Shown here piece by piece: positions 8,364-18,594 of a DNA stretch of 48,694 nucleotides. Every line of letters begins with the position of its first letter. Within the stretch, counting starts at the first letter, position 1. This stretch comes from a virus. The notes beneath the pieces were generated by a model. It was not told the origin of the DNA. It made no database searches and was given only the letters and a program-made list of their open reading frames with translations. The stretch lies in the IMG/VR virus record IMGVR_UViG_3300046167_000269, positions 1 to 48,694 of that record. The stretch is one strand, 5' to 3'. Made by a program: the position numbers and the translations under genes.

Positions 8364-8376
8364 TGCCCTAAGGGCA
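8364..8376 (-). promoter_or_regulatory. Leader hairpin with compensating change
   Basis: On the minus strand TGCCC-TTA-GGGCA takes the place of TGCTC-ACA-GAGCA. One base pair has changed from T-A to C-G with both sides altered, so pairing is preserved. The ribosome binding site AAGGA follows at once. Confidence 0.55.
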
Positions 8377-8396
8377 TCAATTTAATTTATACAGTA

Positions 8397-8426
8397 ATTA
8401 TATACCCATAATGGGTTAATGTGCAA
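8397..8426 (-). promoter_or_regulatory. Early promoter with palindromic operator
   Basis: Minus strand: TTGCAC (8426-8421), 18-base spacer, consensus TATAAT (8402-8397), with ACCCATTATGGGT (8416-8404) in the spacer. Drives the gene at 8351-7473 and is divergent from the head-protease gene. Confidence 0.68.
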
Positions 8427-8459
8427 CAATTAATTTAATTATTTAATTTCAACTATATC

Positions 8460-8488
8460 TTGTGCTTATATTACCCTTTATGTACTAT
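8460..8488 (+). promoter_or_regulatory. Candidate promoter for the protease/capsid genes
   Basis: TTGTGC (8460-8465) and TACTAT (8483-8488) are 17 bases apart. Transcription would start only a few bases before the ATG at 8498, and no clear ribosome binding site is present, so the message would be nearly leaderless. Tentative. Confidence 0.35.
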
Positions 8489-8497
8489 ATGTAGAAT

Positions 8498-9433
8498 ATG
8501 CCTATACCGAAACCGACAAGTGACGAAAGTAGGCAGAACTTTTTAAAAAGATGTATGGGAGATGACACTATGACGAGTGAGTATACCGACACAGATCAAC
8601 GCCTAGCCGTCTGTACTAATGAGTACGATTCTAATAAAGAAGATTCTATAGAGAATGATGAGAAGCATATAAGAGCAGTAGAAGAAACTGATGACTCTTA
8701 TATCATTGAGTTTGGCAAATCTAAGCCTGACACAGAAGAAACTGTTGATGAGATGAACTCAGAAAAAGAAGTAGAGAAAGAATCTATTGAAATCAAATCA
8801 AGCATTAAGGCTTATCAAGACGAAGATGAAGATAAAAACTATGGCACATTTGAAGGCTATGGTTCTGTTTTTGGTAATAAAGACTTAGGCAATGATGTTA
8901 TAGAAGCAGGCGCATTCGCTAAATCCTTAAAGAAAAGAAAACCACAAAATGTAAAACTCTTGTATCAACACAAGTCTGATATGCCTATTGGCGTGTTTGA
9001 CGAGATCAAAGAAGATGAGCATGGTCTTGTGGTCAAAGGTAGACTGGCTCTTAAAACACAAGCAGGAGCAGAAGCCTACGAATTATTAAAGATGGGAGCT
9101 TTGGACGGTCTATCAATAGGCTTTAGAGTAAACCCAAAAGAAGTTTCATATGATAAGCGTGGTAACAAACGCATTATCAAAGAAGTAGATTTAATGGAAG
9201 TATCGCTAGTAACCTTTCCCATGAACCCTCAGGCAACTGTTCGTTCAGTGAAAGGCGAAGAAATTTCCATTAGGGAATGGGAAAACGGATTGCGTGATGC
9301 TTTCAGTCTCTCTCGTTCAGAAGCAAAGGTTGCTGCAAAGGCAGTAACTAAGTGTTTTGATCAACGAGAGGTTGATGAAAGTGCAGAACTGGTAGATGCC
9401 ATAAAAGAACTAACTTTAACCTTAAAAACTTAA
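8498..9433 (+). CDS. HK97-type prohead protease with extra N-terminal domain
   Basis: Serine protease (peptidase U35 family) that matures the capsid. The protease domain covers about residues 100-245: the catalytic His is in LYQHKSDMPIG, the Ser in LDGLSIGF and an acidic residue in DLMEVSLVTFP. Residues 1-45 form a separate motif common in marine phages (MPIPKP, FLKRCMGDD, QRLAVCTNEY), and residues 45-100 are a highly acidic linker. At 311 residues it is longer than a minimal protease because of this N-terminus. Directly upstream of the capsid gene. Confidence 0.9.
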   Translation: MPIPKPTSDESRQNFLKRCMGDDTMTSEYTDTDQRLAVCTNEYDSNKEDSIENDEKHIRAVEETDDSYIIEFGKSKPDTEETVDEMNSEKEVEKESIEIKSSIKAYQDEDEDKNYGTFEGYGSVFGNKDLGNDVIEAGAFAKSLKKRKPQNVKLLYQHKSDMPIGVFDEIKEDEHGLVVKGRLALKTQAGAEAYELLKMGALDGLSIGFRVNPKEVSYDKRGNKRIIKEVDLMEVSLVTFPMNPQATVRSVKGEEISIREWENGLRDAFSLSRSEAKVAAKAVTKCFDQREVDESAELVDAIKELTLTLKT

Positions 9434-9445
9434 TAGGAGTAAATT

Positions 9446-10660
9446 ATGTCGGAAGATATAAAGAACGCTATTTCAGACTTGGGTCAAACTTTTGCAGAAT
9501 TTAAAAAAGTTAATGACGAAAGACTGGAAAACATTGAGAAAGGCGAAAGCACAGCATACAACGATGAGAAATTAGCACAGATTGAGTCTAAGTTAGACCA
9601 GTATGAAGCTATGAATCAGAAGTTAACTACTGCTGAAGCTAACGCTGAACACATCAAGGAGCAAGTTTCTAAGATTGAGACTATGGTCACTAGACCTGAC
9701 TCAGGCTTTGAAAGCAAGCAAGTTGATGATTATCTCAACGCTTTTGATTCATATTGCAGGAAAGGACTGGAAGGTCTACAACCTGATGAGAAAAAAGCAT
9801 TAACTGTCAGCAATGACTCAACAGGCGGATATTTAGCACCACCTGAGTATGTGAGAGAATTGTTAAAAACAATTACTGAAATCTCACCTATCAGAAGTAT
9901 TGCTAGAGTTCGTTCCACAGGCGCTAGAAGCATCCAAATCCCTAAAAGAGATGGACAATTCTCAGCACAGTGGGTTTCTGAAAGTGGCACAAGAAGTGAA
10001 ACTACTGGTTACACAGTCGGTTTAGAAGAATTACCTGCACACGAAATGTATGCATTGGTAGATATTTCTGAGCAAGACTTAGAAGATACAGTGTTTGACT
10101 TAGAAGCTGAAATGCAATCAGAGTTTGCAGAGCAATTTGCAAAAGCTGAAGGTAATGCATTTGTAGTTGGTGATGCTGTAGGAAAACCTCATGGATTCAT
10201 GGATCACTCAGGTGTGGGTCATGTTAATTCAGGGAACGCTTCTGCTGTAACTGCTGATGGACTTATTTCATTGGTACACAACATTAAGTCTGACTACACA
10301 AGAAACGGTACTTTTGTTTTCAATAGAGCTACTTTAGCTTCTATCAGAAAGTTAAAAGATACTGCTGGTCAGTATGTGTTCCAAACTGGAATGATGCTAG
10401 GTGGCAATATGGTTAACACCATACTTGGACACCCATATGTTGAAGCTACTGATATGCCAAGCGAAGGTTCTAACACTTTCCCTGTTGCATTTGGTGACTT
10501 CAGAAGGGCTTATATGATCGTTGATAGAGTAAATCTAGCTGTATTGCGTGACCCATTCACACAAGCTACAACTGGTAATGTTAGATACATTGCTAGAAAG
10601 CGTGTTGGTGGTCAGGTAGTTCAGAAAGAAGCTATCAATAAACTTAAATGTTCTACTTAA
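9446..10660 (+). CDS. Major capsid protein (HK97 fold)
   Basis: Main shell protein. Residues 1-110 are predicted coiled coil (an acidic/basic helical region like the HK97 delta scaffold that the protease removes). The mature domain starts around ALTVSNDSTGGYLAPPEYVR and shows family sequence including SPIRSIARV, AQWVSESG, AHEMYALVDISEQDLEDT, GNAFVVGDAVGKPHGFM and the late PVAFGDFRRAYMIVDR. Ribosome binding site AGGAG. It follows the protease with a 12-base gap. Confidence 0.95.
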   Translation: MSEDIKNAISDLGQTFAEFKKVNDERLENIEKGESTAYNDEKLAQIESKLDQYEAMNQKLTTAEANAEHIKEQVSKIETMVTRPDSGFESKQVDDYLNAFDSYCRKGLEGLQPDEKKALTVSNDSTGGYLAPPEYVRELLKTITEISPIRSIARVRSTGARSIQIPKRDGQFSAQWVSESGTRSETTGYTVGLEELPAHEMYALVDISEQDLEDTVFDLEAEMQSEFAEQFAKAEGNAFVVGDAVGKPHGFMDHSGVGHVNSGNASAVTADGLISLVHNIKSDYTRNGTFVFNRATLASIRKLKDTAGQYVFQTGMMLGGNMVNTILGHPYVEATDMPSEGSNTFPVAFGDFRRAYMIVDRVNLAVLRDPFTQATTGNVRYIARKRVGGQVVQKEAINKLKCST

Positions 10661-10670
10661 GGGGTAAACT

Positions 10671-11132
10671 ATGCAAGATTTAACACATAATATTGTTGTA
10701 GGTAACTCAATTATCAATGCTGTCAAAACTGCTGCCGCTAACGGCACTGGTATTGACCTTAAAGGCTTTGAAGAAGCTACTGCTATCGTAAGCGTAGGTG
10801 CAGAGGGTGATACACTTTCTTCATCTGTTTACTTTGAAATATCACTAGAGCATTCCGATGACGACTCAACTTACACTGATTGTGTACAGGCTGATGTTAT
10901 CAACGGAACTATTGATGCAGGCGGTATTTGGCTGAAACTTGATGGTACTACAGGGGGCGACCCTGACACCACAGGTGATCAATGGCAGCTTGGTTATGTT
11001 GGTGGGAAACGCTATGTAAGATTGGTACTTGCTAAAACAGGTACACACTCTAATGGCACACCCATTAGCGGAATGATTGTAAAGAGCAGACCTCGTGTTG
11101 CTCCTAAATCAAATGTTAAGCATAACGCTTAA
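10671..11132 (+). CDS. Putative head accessory protein (153 aa)
   Basis: Not assigned to a named family. The sequence is beta-rich, Gly/Thr/Asp-rich, without membrane segments, and contains VYFEISLEHSDDDSTYTDC and GGKRYVRLVLAKTGTHSNG, reminiscent of proteins that follow capsid genes in other siphophages. By position it may be a decoration or head completion protein. It has a strong ribosome binding site (AGGGG) and is followed by an intrinsic terminator, so it ends the head transcript. Confidence 0.65.
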   Translation: MQDLTHNIVVGNSIINAVKTAAANGTGIDLKGFEEATAIVSVGAEGDTLSSSVYFEISLEHSDDDSTYTDCVQADVINGTIDAGGIWLKLDGTTGGDPDTTGDQWQLGYVGGKRYVRLVLAKTGTHSNGTPISGMIVKSRPRVAPKSNVKHNA

Positions 11133-11145
11133 TTGAGGTAACTCA

Positions 11146-11175
11146 CTGGGGGGCGTAAAAACCCCCCTCTTTTCT
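11146..11175 (+). terminator. Rho-independent terminator after the capsid genes
   Basis: GGGGGG (11148-11153), loop CGTAAAAA, CCCCCC (11162-11167), then TCTTTTCT. Strong stem, somewhat interrupted T run. It separates capsid expression from the fibre module. Confidence 0.8.
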
Positions 11176-11186
11176 AGGTAGAAACA

Positions 11187-11555
11187 ATGGCAAAAACATA
11201 TAAAATAATCGTTCCTAAGCCTGCTTCGGCTAACGAAAAAGGAACAGAGGTTAAACTTTACACCGCAAACGAAATCGTAAAAGCAGAGGGCAAATGGCAA
11301 GAAGAAGTCATGGAATCCTTTATTGAAAACGGTTGGGCAATGGAAGTTAAAGTTGACTCAGCAGATGATGCTGTAGAAGTAGAAGCAGAAGTCAAAGAAG
11401 TTAAAAGAGCAAGAAACGAGAAAGGTCAATTAAAAGCAGATGACCCTAGCACTCCTGATGTAAATGAAGCATGGGAAGGTGGAGAAGCTCCTAAAAAAAC
11501 AACTGCAAAAAAGAAAACTACTAAAAAGAAAACAACAAAGAAAGCATCAAGTTAA
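11187..11555 (+). CDS. Hypothetical protein with Lys-rich tail (122 aa)
   Basis: Family not named. The folded part (about residues 1-65) is followed by RARNEKGQLKADDPSTPD and NEAWEGG, a pattern common in marine phage head regions, and a low-complexity basic tail of Lys/Thr/Ala (about residues 101-120) like histone H1 tails. A DNA or capsid-interior contact is possible but inferred. Confidence 0.65.
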   Translation: MAKTYKIIVPKPASANEKGTEVKLYTANEIVKAEGKWQEEVMESFIENGWAMEVKVDSADDAVEVEAEVKEVKRARNEKGQLKADDPSTPDVNEAWEGGEAPKKTTAKKKTTKKKTTKKASS

Positions 11556-11626
11556 ATTCTTTGTTATAGTTAAACGAGCAGATGCTTACAGAATGGTAGA
11601 TACCATGCAATTTATAGGAAGTTTTA

Positions 11627-11977
11627 ATGAGTGCAGGTTATCATCATTTCATCATAGAGCAGGGCGCAACATTTGGTCAGACCCTAACTCTTAAAGATTC
11701 ATCAGATGCAGTTATAAATTTAACTGGTTTCTCAGGCGCAATGCAGTTTAGAGAAAATCCTGATGCAAGTTCCTCAATCCTAGATATAACTACAGCTAAC
11801 AGTCGCATGACTATGGGTGGTGTCGCAGGAACAATAGCACTATTAGTAAGTGCCACAGATACAGCAGCACTTACCGCATCAGACGGTGTCTTTGATTTAG
11901 AGATCACCAGTGGTGCAGGTGTTGTATCAAGGCTTATAGAGGGTACTTACAGCATACGCAGGAACATAACTAGATGA
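11627..11977 (+). CDS. Putative baseplate/fibre-associated protein, BppU N-terminus-like (116 aa)
   Basis: Beta-rich protein with IEQGATFGQTLTLKD and NLTGFSGAMQFRENPD, resembling the N-terminal domain of BppU-type baseplate proteins that anchor fibres. Start has AGGAAG about 7 bases upstream. Its stop overlaps the start of the giant fibre gene (ATGA), suggesting coupled translation and a role in attaching the fibre. Assignment is moderate. Confidence 0.62.
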   Translation: MSAGYHHFIIEQGATFGQTLTLKDSSDAVINLTGFSGAMQFRENPDASSSILDITTANSRMTMGGVAGTIALLVSATDTAALTASDGVFDLEITSGAGVVSRLIEGTYSIRRNITR

Positions 11978-14900
11978 GTTCCGTAGATTCCATAACAATA
12001 ACCAATACTGATCAAACCAATCAGATAGAGATAACCTCTACTGACGGCATAACAGTTACAACGGTTGGCACACAAGGTCTAGCAGGACCAAGTGCAATTA
12101 TGAGTCGTGGTTTAGATCAAACCACAGCGACAAGCACAAACAACGGTGCATTGCTTGTTTACGATCATGGTAATGAGAAATGGACTGCATCAAATACAAC
12201 CGCAGCACAATCTCTTACACAAATACTATATAACTTGCAGTTAGGTGGTGGTGGCTCTACTGTAACAACCATACTTGATGAAGATAACATGGCTTCTGAT
12301 AGTGCAACTGCATTAGCCACACAACAAAGCATTAAAGCCTATGTAGATGACAATAATGTAAACCAAGACCTAGACATCAGAGATGATGACGGCAATCTTA
12401 TTGACATAAGGATAGATAGTGAGGTTTTACAACTATTAGGTGGAGATGGAATGACATCTTCAGCTTCAGGTGTAGGTGTTACATTTGCAGTTGATGCAAC
12501 CGTAGCTAGATTATCTGCAGCACAAACATTTACAAACAAGACCTTAACCAGTCCAGTTCTTAATGGCTCTCTATCAGGAACAGCTTTTCTTGATGAGGAC
12601 AACTTTAGTTCTAACAGTGCCGTTGCAGTAGCATCACAACAATCTATTAAGGCTTATGTAGATGCTGCAATCACAGCCGAAGATTTAGACATAACGGACG
12701 GAAGCAATACAGGTGCTATAGATTTAGACTCTGAAACACTTGGTATTCTCGGTGGCACAGGGCTTACTTCTAGCCTAAGTGGTAATAACATTACCCTTGC
12801 AATAGATAGTACCGTAGCAACGCTTACAGGAACGCAGACACTAACAAATAAGACACTTACTGCACCAGTAATTGCAACAATAAGCAATTCAGGAACAGTT
12901 ACCCTACCAACAGGATCAGAAACACTTGTTGGGCGTGCAACCACAGACACACTTACAAACAAAACATTAACTGCACCAACAATTAACTCACCCAAACTAA
13001 ATGGGTCAACAACAGTTACAACAACAGGCGCAGAGTTAAATATTCTTGATGGTGATACATCAGCATCATCAGTAGTTATAGTAGATGCCGACCAAATCAT
13101 TCTTAATGATAATGGCACAATGAAACAACTAGCTGTAACAAGGCTAGACACATATGTATCAGGAACAACGGCTACACTTACAAATAAAACCCTAACAAGT
13201 CCAGTCTTAAACGGAACATTATCAGGTAACGCTTTCCTAGATGAAGATGATATGTCATCTAACTCAGCTACAAAGGTAGCTTCACAACAAAGCATAAAAA
13301 CTTATGTTGATGCACAGCTTACCGCACAGGATTTAGATGTATCTGACGGTAGCAACGACATATCCATAGATTTAGATAGCGAAAGCCTAACACTAGCAGG
13401 TGGTACTGGTATCACATCCACCGCAAACACAAATACAGTTACTTTTGCTATAGATGGCACTGTAGCTACGCTTGCAGGTAGTCAAACGCTTACAAATAAG
13501 ACCATAGATGTAGATAACAACACAGTATCTAACATAGAGGTTGATAACCTTAAGTCAGGTGTACTTGACACTGACCTTTCTAGCGTTGCAGCAACAGACA
13601 CAACTATTGCTTCTGCAAAAGCGATTAAGACCTATGTAGATGCACAAGTAACTGCACAAGACCTAGATATATCAGATGGCTCTAATAATATTGCCATTGA
13701 TCTTGATAGTGAGACTTTATCTTTGCTTGGTGGTACAGGTGTAACCTCTACTGCTTCTAATAACGGCGTTACATTTGCAATAGGTCAATCTGTAGGCACA
13801 TCTGACAATGTGCAATTTGGAACTGTTACTGCAGCTTTAAGTGGCAACGCAAGTACGGCTACCGCACTAGAAACAGCAAGAACTATTGGTGGTGTTTCAT
13901 TTGACGGCACAGCAAACATAAGCCTTGCAGGTGTCAACACAACAGGTAATCAAGACACAAGCGGAAACGCAGCAACGGCTACAGCTTTAGCAACTGGTCG
14001 CACAATAGCCCTAGCAGGCGATGTAACTGCTTCAGGCGTAAGTTTTGACGGTACAGGTAATATAAGCCTAACCACAACAATTGCTGCAAATAGCGTGGCT
14101 CTTGGAACAGACACCACAGGAGATTATGTAGGCACTATTACTGGCGGAACTGGTATTGATTCTACAGGCGCAACAAGTGGTGAGGGAATAGCCCATACAC
14201 TTAGCCTTGACCTTAATGAACTACCCACAGAGACAACCATTGCTGATGCAGACTTTATTGCTATGGTGGATGCCACTGATGATGCTTCAGGCAAGATCAC
14301 CTTTGAGAACTTAGAAGATGCAATATTTAGTTCTGTAAGTGGCGATATTCTTATTGCAGAAGATGGTGCAGCTACCATACAGGCTAATAGTGTTGCACTA
14401 AGCACAGATACAACTGGTAACTATGTAGCAGGTATAAGCGGTACTGCTAACGAAATAGAAGTATCAGGTTCAGGTAGTGAGGGTGCAACGGTAACTGTAG
14501 GTTTGCCTGACAATGTAACCATCTCAGGCAACTTAACTGTAAACGGTACAACCACTACAACAGATACTAATGAACTTCATGTAAACGACCCATTAATCAA
14601 GCTAGCCAAAGACAACACAGCTAACTCACTAGATATAGGTTTCTACGGACAGTACAGGGCATCAGGTTCTAATAACCAATTTACAGGTCTATTTAGAGAT
14701 CAAAACGATAGCGGTAAATACAAACTCTTTGAACTCTTAGAAGCAGAGCCTACAACCACAGTCAACACAAGCGGTACTGGTTTCCAAATAGCCACATTGG
14801 TAGCAAACCTAGAGGGCGCTGTAACAGGCAACGCATCTACAGCTACTAAATTAGCAACAACAAGAGCAATAGCACTTTCAGGAGATGTAGTAGGTACAGC

Positions 14901-17900
14901 AAACTTTGACGGTTCTGCAGGTATATCCATAAGCACAACCATACAAGCAAACTCAGTTGCATTAGGTACAGACACAACAGGTAATTACATTGCAACTATT
15001 GCAGGAACATCTAATGAAATAGAGGTAAGTGGTAGCGGTAGTGAAAGTTCAGCAGTAACAGTTGGCTTGCCGTCAGCTACAGAGATTACAACTTCTCTTG
15101 GTGTAGGTGGTGGCTCTACTAACGGTGTAGCAATATCACAAGGCGCAATAGCCATTAAGAACGGTGGAACACAATCAAGAGTAGATTTTTATTGTGAATC
15201 ATCTAACGCACACTACACAAGACTGCAATCAGCAGCACATTCTGCTTATAGCGGAAACCCAACAATAACACTACCAGTAGCCACAGGAACTTTAATTGGT
15301 ACAGGCGATAGCGGTTCTGTAACCAATGCAATGTTAGCAAACTCAAGTGTTAACTTTGGTGGCGTAACAGTTGCACTAGGGGCAAGCGATACTACTCCTG
15401 CATTTAACTTACAAGATGCTACTGGTTATCCAACTTCGTCTTTAACTGGAACGATTACCAATGCACAGTTAGCAGGCAGTATTGCAAATGCAAAATTAGC
15501 CAATTCCACAGTTAGCTTTGGCGGAATATCACTTGCTCTCGGTGCTTCTGATGCAACACCTGCATTTGATTTAGCTGATGCAACAAACTACCCAACAAGC
15601 AGTCTTACAGGAACAATAACAAACGCACAACTTGCAGGCTCTATAGCTAACGCAAAACTAGCCAATAGCAGTATTACAGTTGGCGATGGTAGTAACACCA
15701 CAGCAATAGCATTAGGTGGAACTATCACTTATGCAGCAGGTGAGGGATTAGATGTAGCTGAAAGTTCAGGAACTATTACCTATTCAGCAGAAGATGCAAC
15801 AAGTTCAAACAAAGGTATAGCTTCATTTACAGGTGATTTTGCTGTAAGTAGTGGTGCGGTATCTCTTGGTACTTCAGGTGTAACTGCAGCAAGCTATGGT
15901 AGTGCTACGGCAGTTCCAGTAATAGCAGTTGATGCCAAAGGAAGAATAACAAGTGCAAGCACTGCAGCTATATCAACTAGCTTTACTCTTTCTGACGGCT
16001 CAAATACGCAAACAATAAGCGGTGGCGATACCTTAACAGTAGCAGGCACAAGCAATGAAGTAGATGTAGCCGTAAGTGCAACAGATACTTTGACAATAGG
16101 ATTGCCAAATGATGTAACTGTTTCTAACAATTTGACAGTAAGCGGTAACTTAACGGTAACAGGAACTACCACACAAACTGGTTCAGTTGTTACAGACAAT
16201 AACTTTACAGGATTAACAAACGCTAACACTGGCAACGCCACAGACTTTGGTTTCTACGGCAAGTATGTTGTATCAAGCACAACTAAATATGCAGGTATCT
16301 ACTACGATGCTTCCGATAGCGGAACATTCAAGATATTTAAAGATACGCAAACAGCACCAAGTTCAACGGTTAATAGTGGTGCTACAGGATATGCTGCAGC
16401 AGATTTAGTTATTGCAGGTCTAACAACCACAGGTATAACGCTTGGTGGTACAGCCATAACATCAACAGGCGCAGAACTAAACATATTAGATGGCGTAACT
16501 TCTACCGCAGCAGAACTTAATATTCTTGATGGTGTTACAGCCACAACTGGTGAGATTAACATTCTTGACGGTGATACAAGTGCTACATCTACCACATTAG
16601 CTGATGCAGATAGGGTAGTGGTAAATGACAACGGCACTATGAAGCAAGTTGCCCTTACAGACTTTGAGACATACTTTGAGACATCATTAGACACACTTAA
16701 CAATGTAACAAGCGTAGGAACTCTTACATCTCTTACAGTAAGTGGTGATGTAACAGTAGACACAAACACTTTAAAGGTTGACAGCAGTAATAACAGGGTA
16801 GGTATTCTTAATGCTTCGCCTGATGTTTCGTTGGATATTGGTAGTGCAACAGATGCTATTCATGTACCAGTAGGAACAACCAGTCAAAGACCAAACAGCC
16901 CTGCAGCAGGTTACTTTAGATACAACACAACTACAGGTGGTTTTGAGGGTTACACTGACGAGTGGGGTGCAATCGCAGGTGGTGGCGGTGCTTCTGCAAT
17001 GGAGACAGACAACTTTACAGGTAATGGCAGTACAACCGCATTTACACTAAGTAGTTCTGTAGCTAGCGAAGATAACCTAATTGTATTCATAGAGGGTGTG
17101 TTTCAAAACAAAGCAACTTATGCAGCTAGTGGTACTACAATCACATTCGCAACCGCACCTGCTAACACAAGAAAGATCGTAGTATTCCATGTAAGAACAG
17201 CTATATCAGGCACAAGCATGGTACAAGATGCCTTTACAGGTAATGGTTCAACAACTGCATATACATTAAGTGCCTTACCTAACAATGAGAACAACACACA
17301 GGTATACATAGACGGTGTTTATCAAAACAAGGCTACATACACCACAAGCGGAACAACACTAACATTTGATACCGCCCCTGCTAACTCAGCAGCCATAGAA
17401 GTAATGATGTTCGCACAGACAACTGTGAATGTGCCTGCATCAAACGCAGTAACCACAAGCACGATAGCAGACGGCAATGTAACCACAGTTAAGATCAATG
17501 ATGATGCCGTAACACTGGCTAAGATGGCAGGTCTTGCTAGAGGTAAGCTAATTGTAGGAGATGCTTCAGGAAATCCAAGTGCGTTGGCTCTAGGCTCTGC
17601 AAACTATGTTCTTACATCAGACGGTACGGATGTTTCATGGGCAGCTTCACAAGTAGAGGAATCACCATCATTTACAGGTAATGTTGCAGTAGGCGGAACT
17701 TTAGGCGTAACAGGGCAAAGCACACTAAGCGGTATTGCTTACCCAACATCAGACGGTAGCAATGGTCAAGTATTGCAGACAAACGGCTCAGGAACTTTAT
17801 CTTTTGCCACAGTAAGCGGAACTACAATTAACAACAACGCTAATAACAGAATCATAACTGGTAGTGGTACTGCTAATACTTTAGAGGGTGAAGCCAATCT

Positions 17901-18552
17901 TACTTTTGATGGAACTAATCTAGGAATTGGTGCATCAACAGTAGATGCTAAATTGCATATTGAGGTTTCTTCAGGTGATGCTAATTTAAAACTTGAAGAT
18001 GGTTCTGCAACATATATGCTTTTAGACCAAAACTCTATTGGTGGTTCAGATGTTATAAGATTTAAAACAGGTAGCAATCTTGATGAACGCATGAGGATTC
18101 TTAGCAGTGGTGGTATAACCTTTAACGGAGACACAGCCACAGCTAACGCACTTGACGATTATGAAGAAGGTACATGGACTCCAGCACTTGATAATATAAC
18201 AACGAATTCATCAACCATGTACGGCATATATACAAAGATTGGAAATATATGTCATATACACGCAAAAATTTCTGTAACAGTAGCTTCACTGCCTGGCGCA
18301 CAATTTCAGATAAGCGGTTTACCCTTTGCAGCTACAAACACAAGTGATACAGGGCAAAGAGCAATCATAACGATAGGTGGAGACTGTGCAAATACAGGTG
18401 GAGTAGTCAATGGAAGGGCGCAGTTCATAACCAATGGCAGCACCTTACAAGGAATCTACCTTAACAGCGGAACTACAGCGACTTTTACTTATAACATAAT
18501 GGATCACACTGTATTTGAGTTGCACATTCATGGATTTTACACAACAACATAA
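11974..18552 (+). CDS. Giant repetitive tail fibre protein (2192 aa)
   Basis: Probable receptor-binding fibre. It is Thr/Ser/Asn/Gly-rich with many degenerate repeats: LTNKTLTSPVLNG, ASQQSIKAYVDAQ, DLDISDGSN..IDLDSE, TGAELNILDGVT, GNLTVNGTT and two FTGNGSTTAFTLSS modules near residues 1680-1800. The C-terminal tip (about residues 2050-2192) contains LDDYEEGTWTPAL, a tip domain widespread in marine phage fibres. N-terminal residues 1-40 presumably attach to the virion. Its length and low complexity point to a long trimeric fibre. The gene lies among head genes rather than after the tail hub. Confidence 0.85.
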   Translation: MSSVDSITITNTDQTNQIEITSTDGITVTTVGTQGLAGPSAIMSRGLDQTTATSTNNGALLVYDHGNEKWTASNTTAAQSLTQILYNLQLGGGGSTVTTILDEDNMASDSATALATQQSIKAYVDDNNVNQDLDIRDDDGNLIDIRIDSEVLQLLGGDGMTSSASGVGVTFAVDATVARLSAAQTFTNKTLTSPVLNGSLSGTAFLDEDNFSSNSAVAVASQQSIKAYVDAAITAEDLDITDGSNTGAIDLDSETLGILGGTGLTSSLSGNNITLAIDSTVATLTGTQTLTNKTLTAPVIATISNSGTVTLPTGSETLVGRATTDTLTNKTLTAPTINSPKLNGSTTVTTTGAELNILDGDTSASSVVIVDADQIILNDNGTMKQLAVTRLDTYVSGTTATLTNKTLTSPVLNGTLSGNAFLDEDDMSSNSATKVASQQSIKTYVDAQLTAQDLDVSDGSNDISIDLDSESLTLAGGTGITSTANTNTVTFAIDGTVATLAGSQTLTNKTIDVDNNTVSNIEVDNLKSGVLDTDLSSVAATDTTIASAKAIKTYVDAQVTAQDLDISDGSNNIAIDLDSETLSLLGGTGVTSTASNNGVTFAIGQSVGTSDNVQFGTVTAALSGNASTATALETARTIGGVSFDGTANISLAGVNTTGNQDTSGNAATATALATGRTIALAGDVTASGVSFDGTGNISLTTTIAANSVALGTDTTGDYVGTITGGTGIDSTGATSGEGIAHTLSLDLNELPTETTIADADFIAMVDATDDASGKITFENLEDAIFSSVSGDILIAEDGAATIQANSVALSTDTTGNYVAGISGTANEIEVSGSGSEGATVTVGLPDNVTISGNLTVNGTTTTTDTNELHVNDPLIKLAKDNTANSLDIGFYGQYRASGSNNQFTGLFRDQNDSGKYKLFELLEAEPTTTVNTSGTGFQIATLVANLEGAVTGNASTATKLATTRAIALSGDVVGTANFDGSAGISISTTIQANSVALGTDTTGNYIATIAGTSNEIEVSGSGSESSAVTVGLPSATEITTSLGVGGGSTNGVAISQGAIAIKNGGTQSRVDFYCESSNAHYTRLQSAAHSAYSGNPTITLPVATGTLIGTGDSGSVTNAMLANSSVNFGGVTVALGASDTTPAFNLQDATGYPTSSLTGTITNAQLAGSIANAKLANSTVSFGGISLALGASDATPAFDLADATNYPTSSLTGTITNAQLAGSIANAKLANSSITVGDGSNTTAIALGGTITYAAGEGLDVAESSGTITYSAEDATSSNKGIASFTGDFAVSSGAVSLGTSGVTAASYGSATAVPVIAVDAKGRITSASTAAISTSFTLSDGSNTQTISGGDTLTVAGTSNEVDVAVSATDTLTIGLPNDVTVSNNLTVSGNLTVTGTTTQTGSVVTDNNFTGLTNANTGNATDFGFYGKYVVSSTTKYAGIYYDASDSGTFKIFKDTQTAPSSTVNSGATGYAAADLVIAGLTTTGITLGGTAITSTGAELNILDGVTSTAAELNILDGVTATTGEINILDGDTSATSTTLADADRVVVNDNGTMKQVALTDFETYFETSLDTLNNVTSVGTLTSLTVSGDVTVDTNTLKVDSSNNRVGILNASPDVSLDIGSATDAIHVPVGTTSQRPNSPAAGYFRYNTTTGGFEGYTDEWGAIAGGGGASAMETDNFTGNGSTTAFTLSSSVASEDNLIVFIEGVFQNKATYAASGTTITFATAPANTRKIVVFHVRTAISGTSMVQDAFTGNGSTTAYTLSALPNNENNTQVYIDGVYQNKATYTTSGTTLTFDTAPANSAAIEVMMFAQTTVNVPASNAVTTSTIADGNVTTVKINDDAVTLAKMAGLARGKLIVGDASGNPSALALGSANYVLTSDGTDVSWAASQVEESPSFTGNVAVGGTLGVTGQSTLSGIAYPTSDGSNGQVLQTNGSGTLSFATVSGTTINNNANNRIITGSGTANTLEGEANLTFDGTNLGIGASTVDAKLHIEVSSGDANLKLEDGSATYMLLDQNSIGGSDVIRFKTGSNLDERMRILSSGGITFNGDTATANALDDYEEGTWTPALDNITTNSSTMYGIYTKIGNICHIHAKISVTVASLPGAQFQISGLPFAATNTSDTGQRAIITIGGDCANTGGVVNGRAQFITNGSTLQGIYLNSGTTATFTYNIMDHTVFELHIHGFYTTT

Positions 18553-18594
18553 TAATTATGTCTATCGGAGATAGGCAGGGAAAAAGGAAAAAAA

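Noticed and set aside
12521-17460. Periodic repeats in the fibre gene as a possible CRISPR array or tandem DNA element
   Set aside because: Repeats are protein-coding, in frame, of varied spacing and degenerate at DNA level, with no unique spacers.
12339-18140. Many minus-strand open frames inside the giant fibre gene
   Set aside because: They are shadows of Thr/Ser/Ala-rich repeat codons; none has a ribosome binding site or recognisable family.
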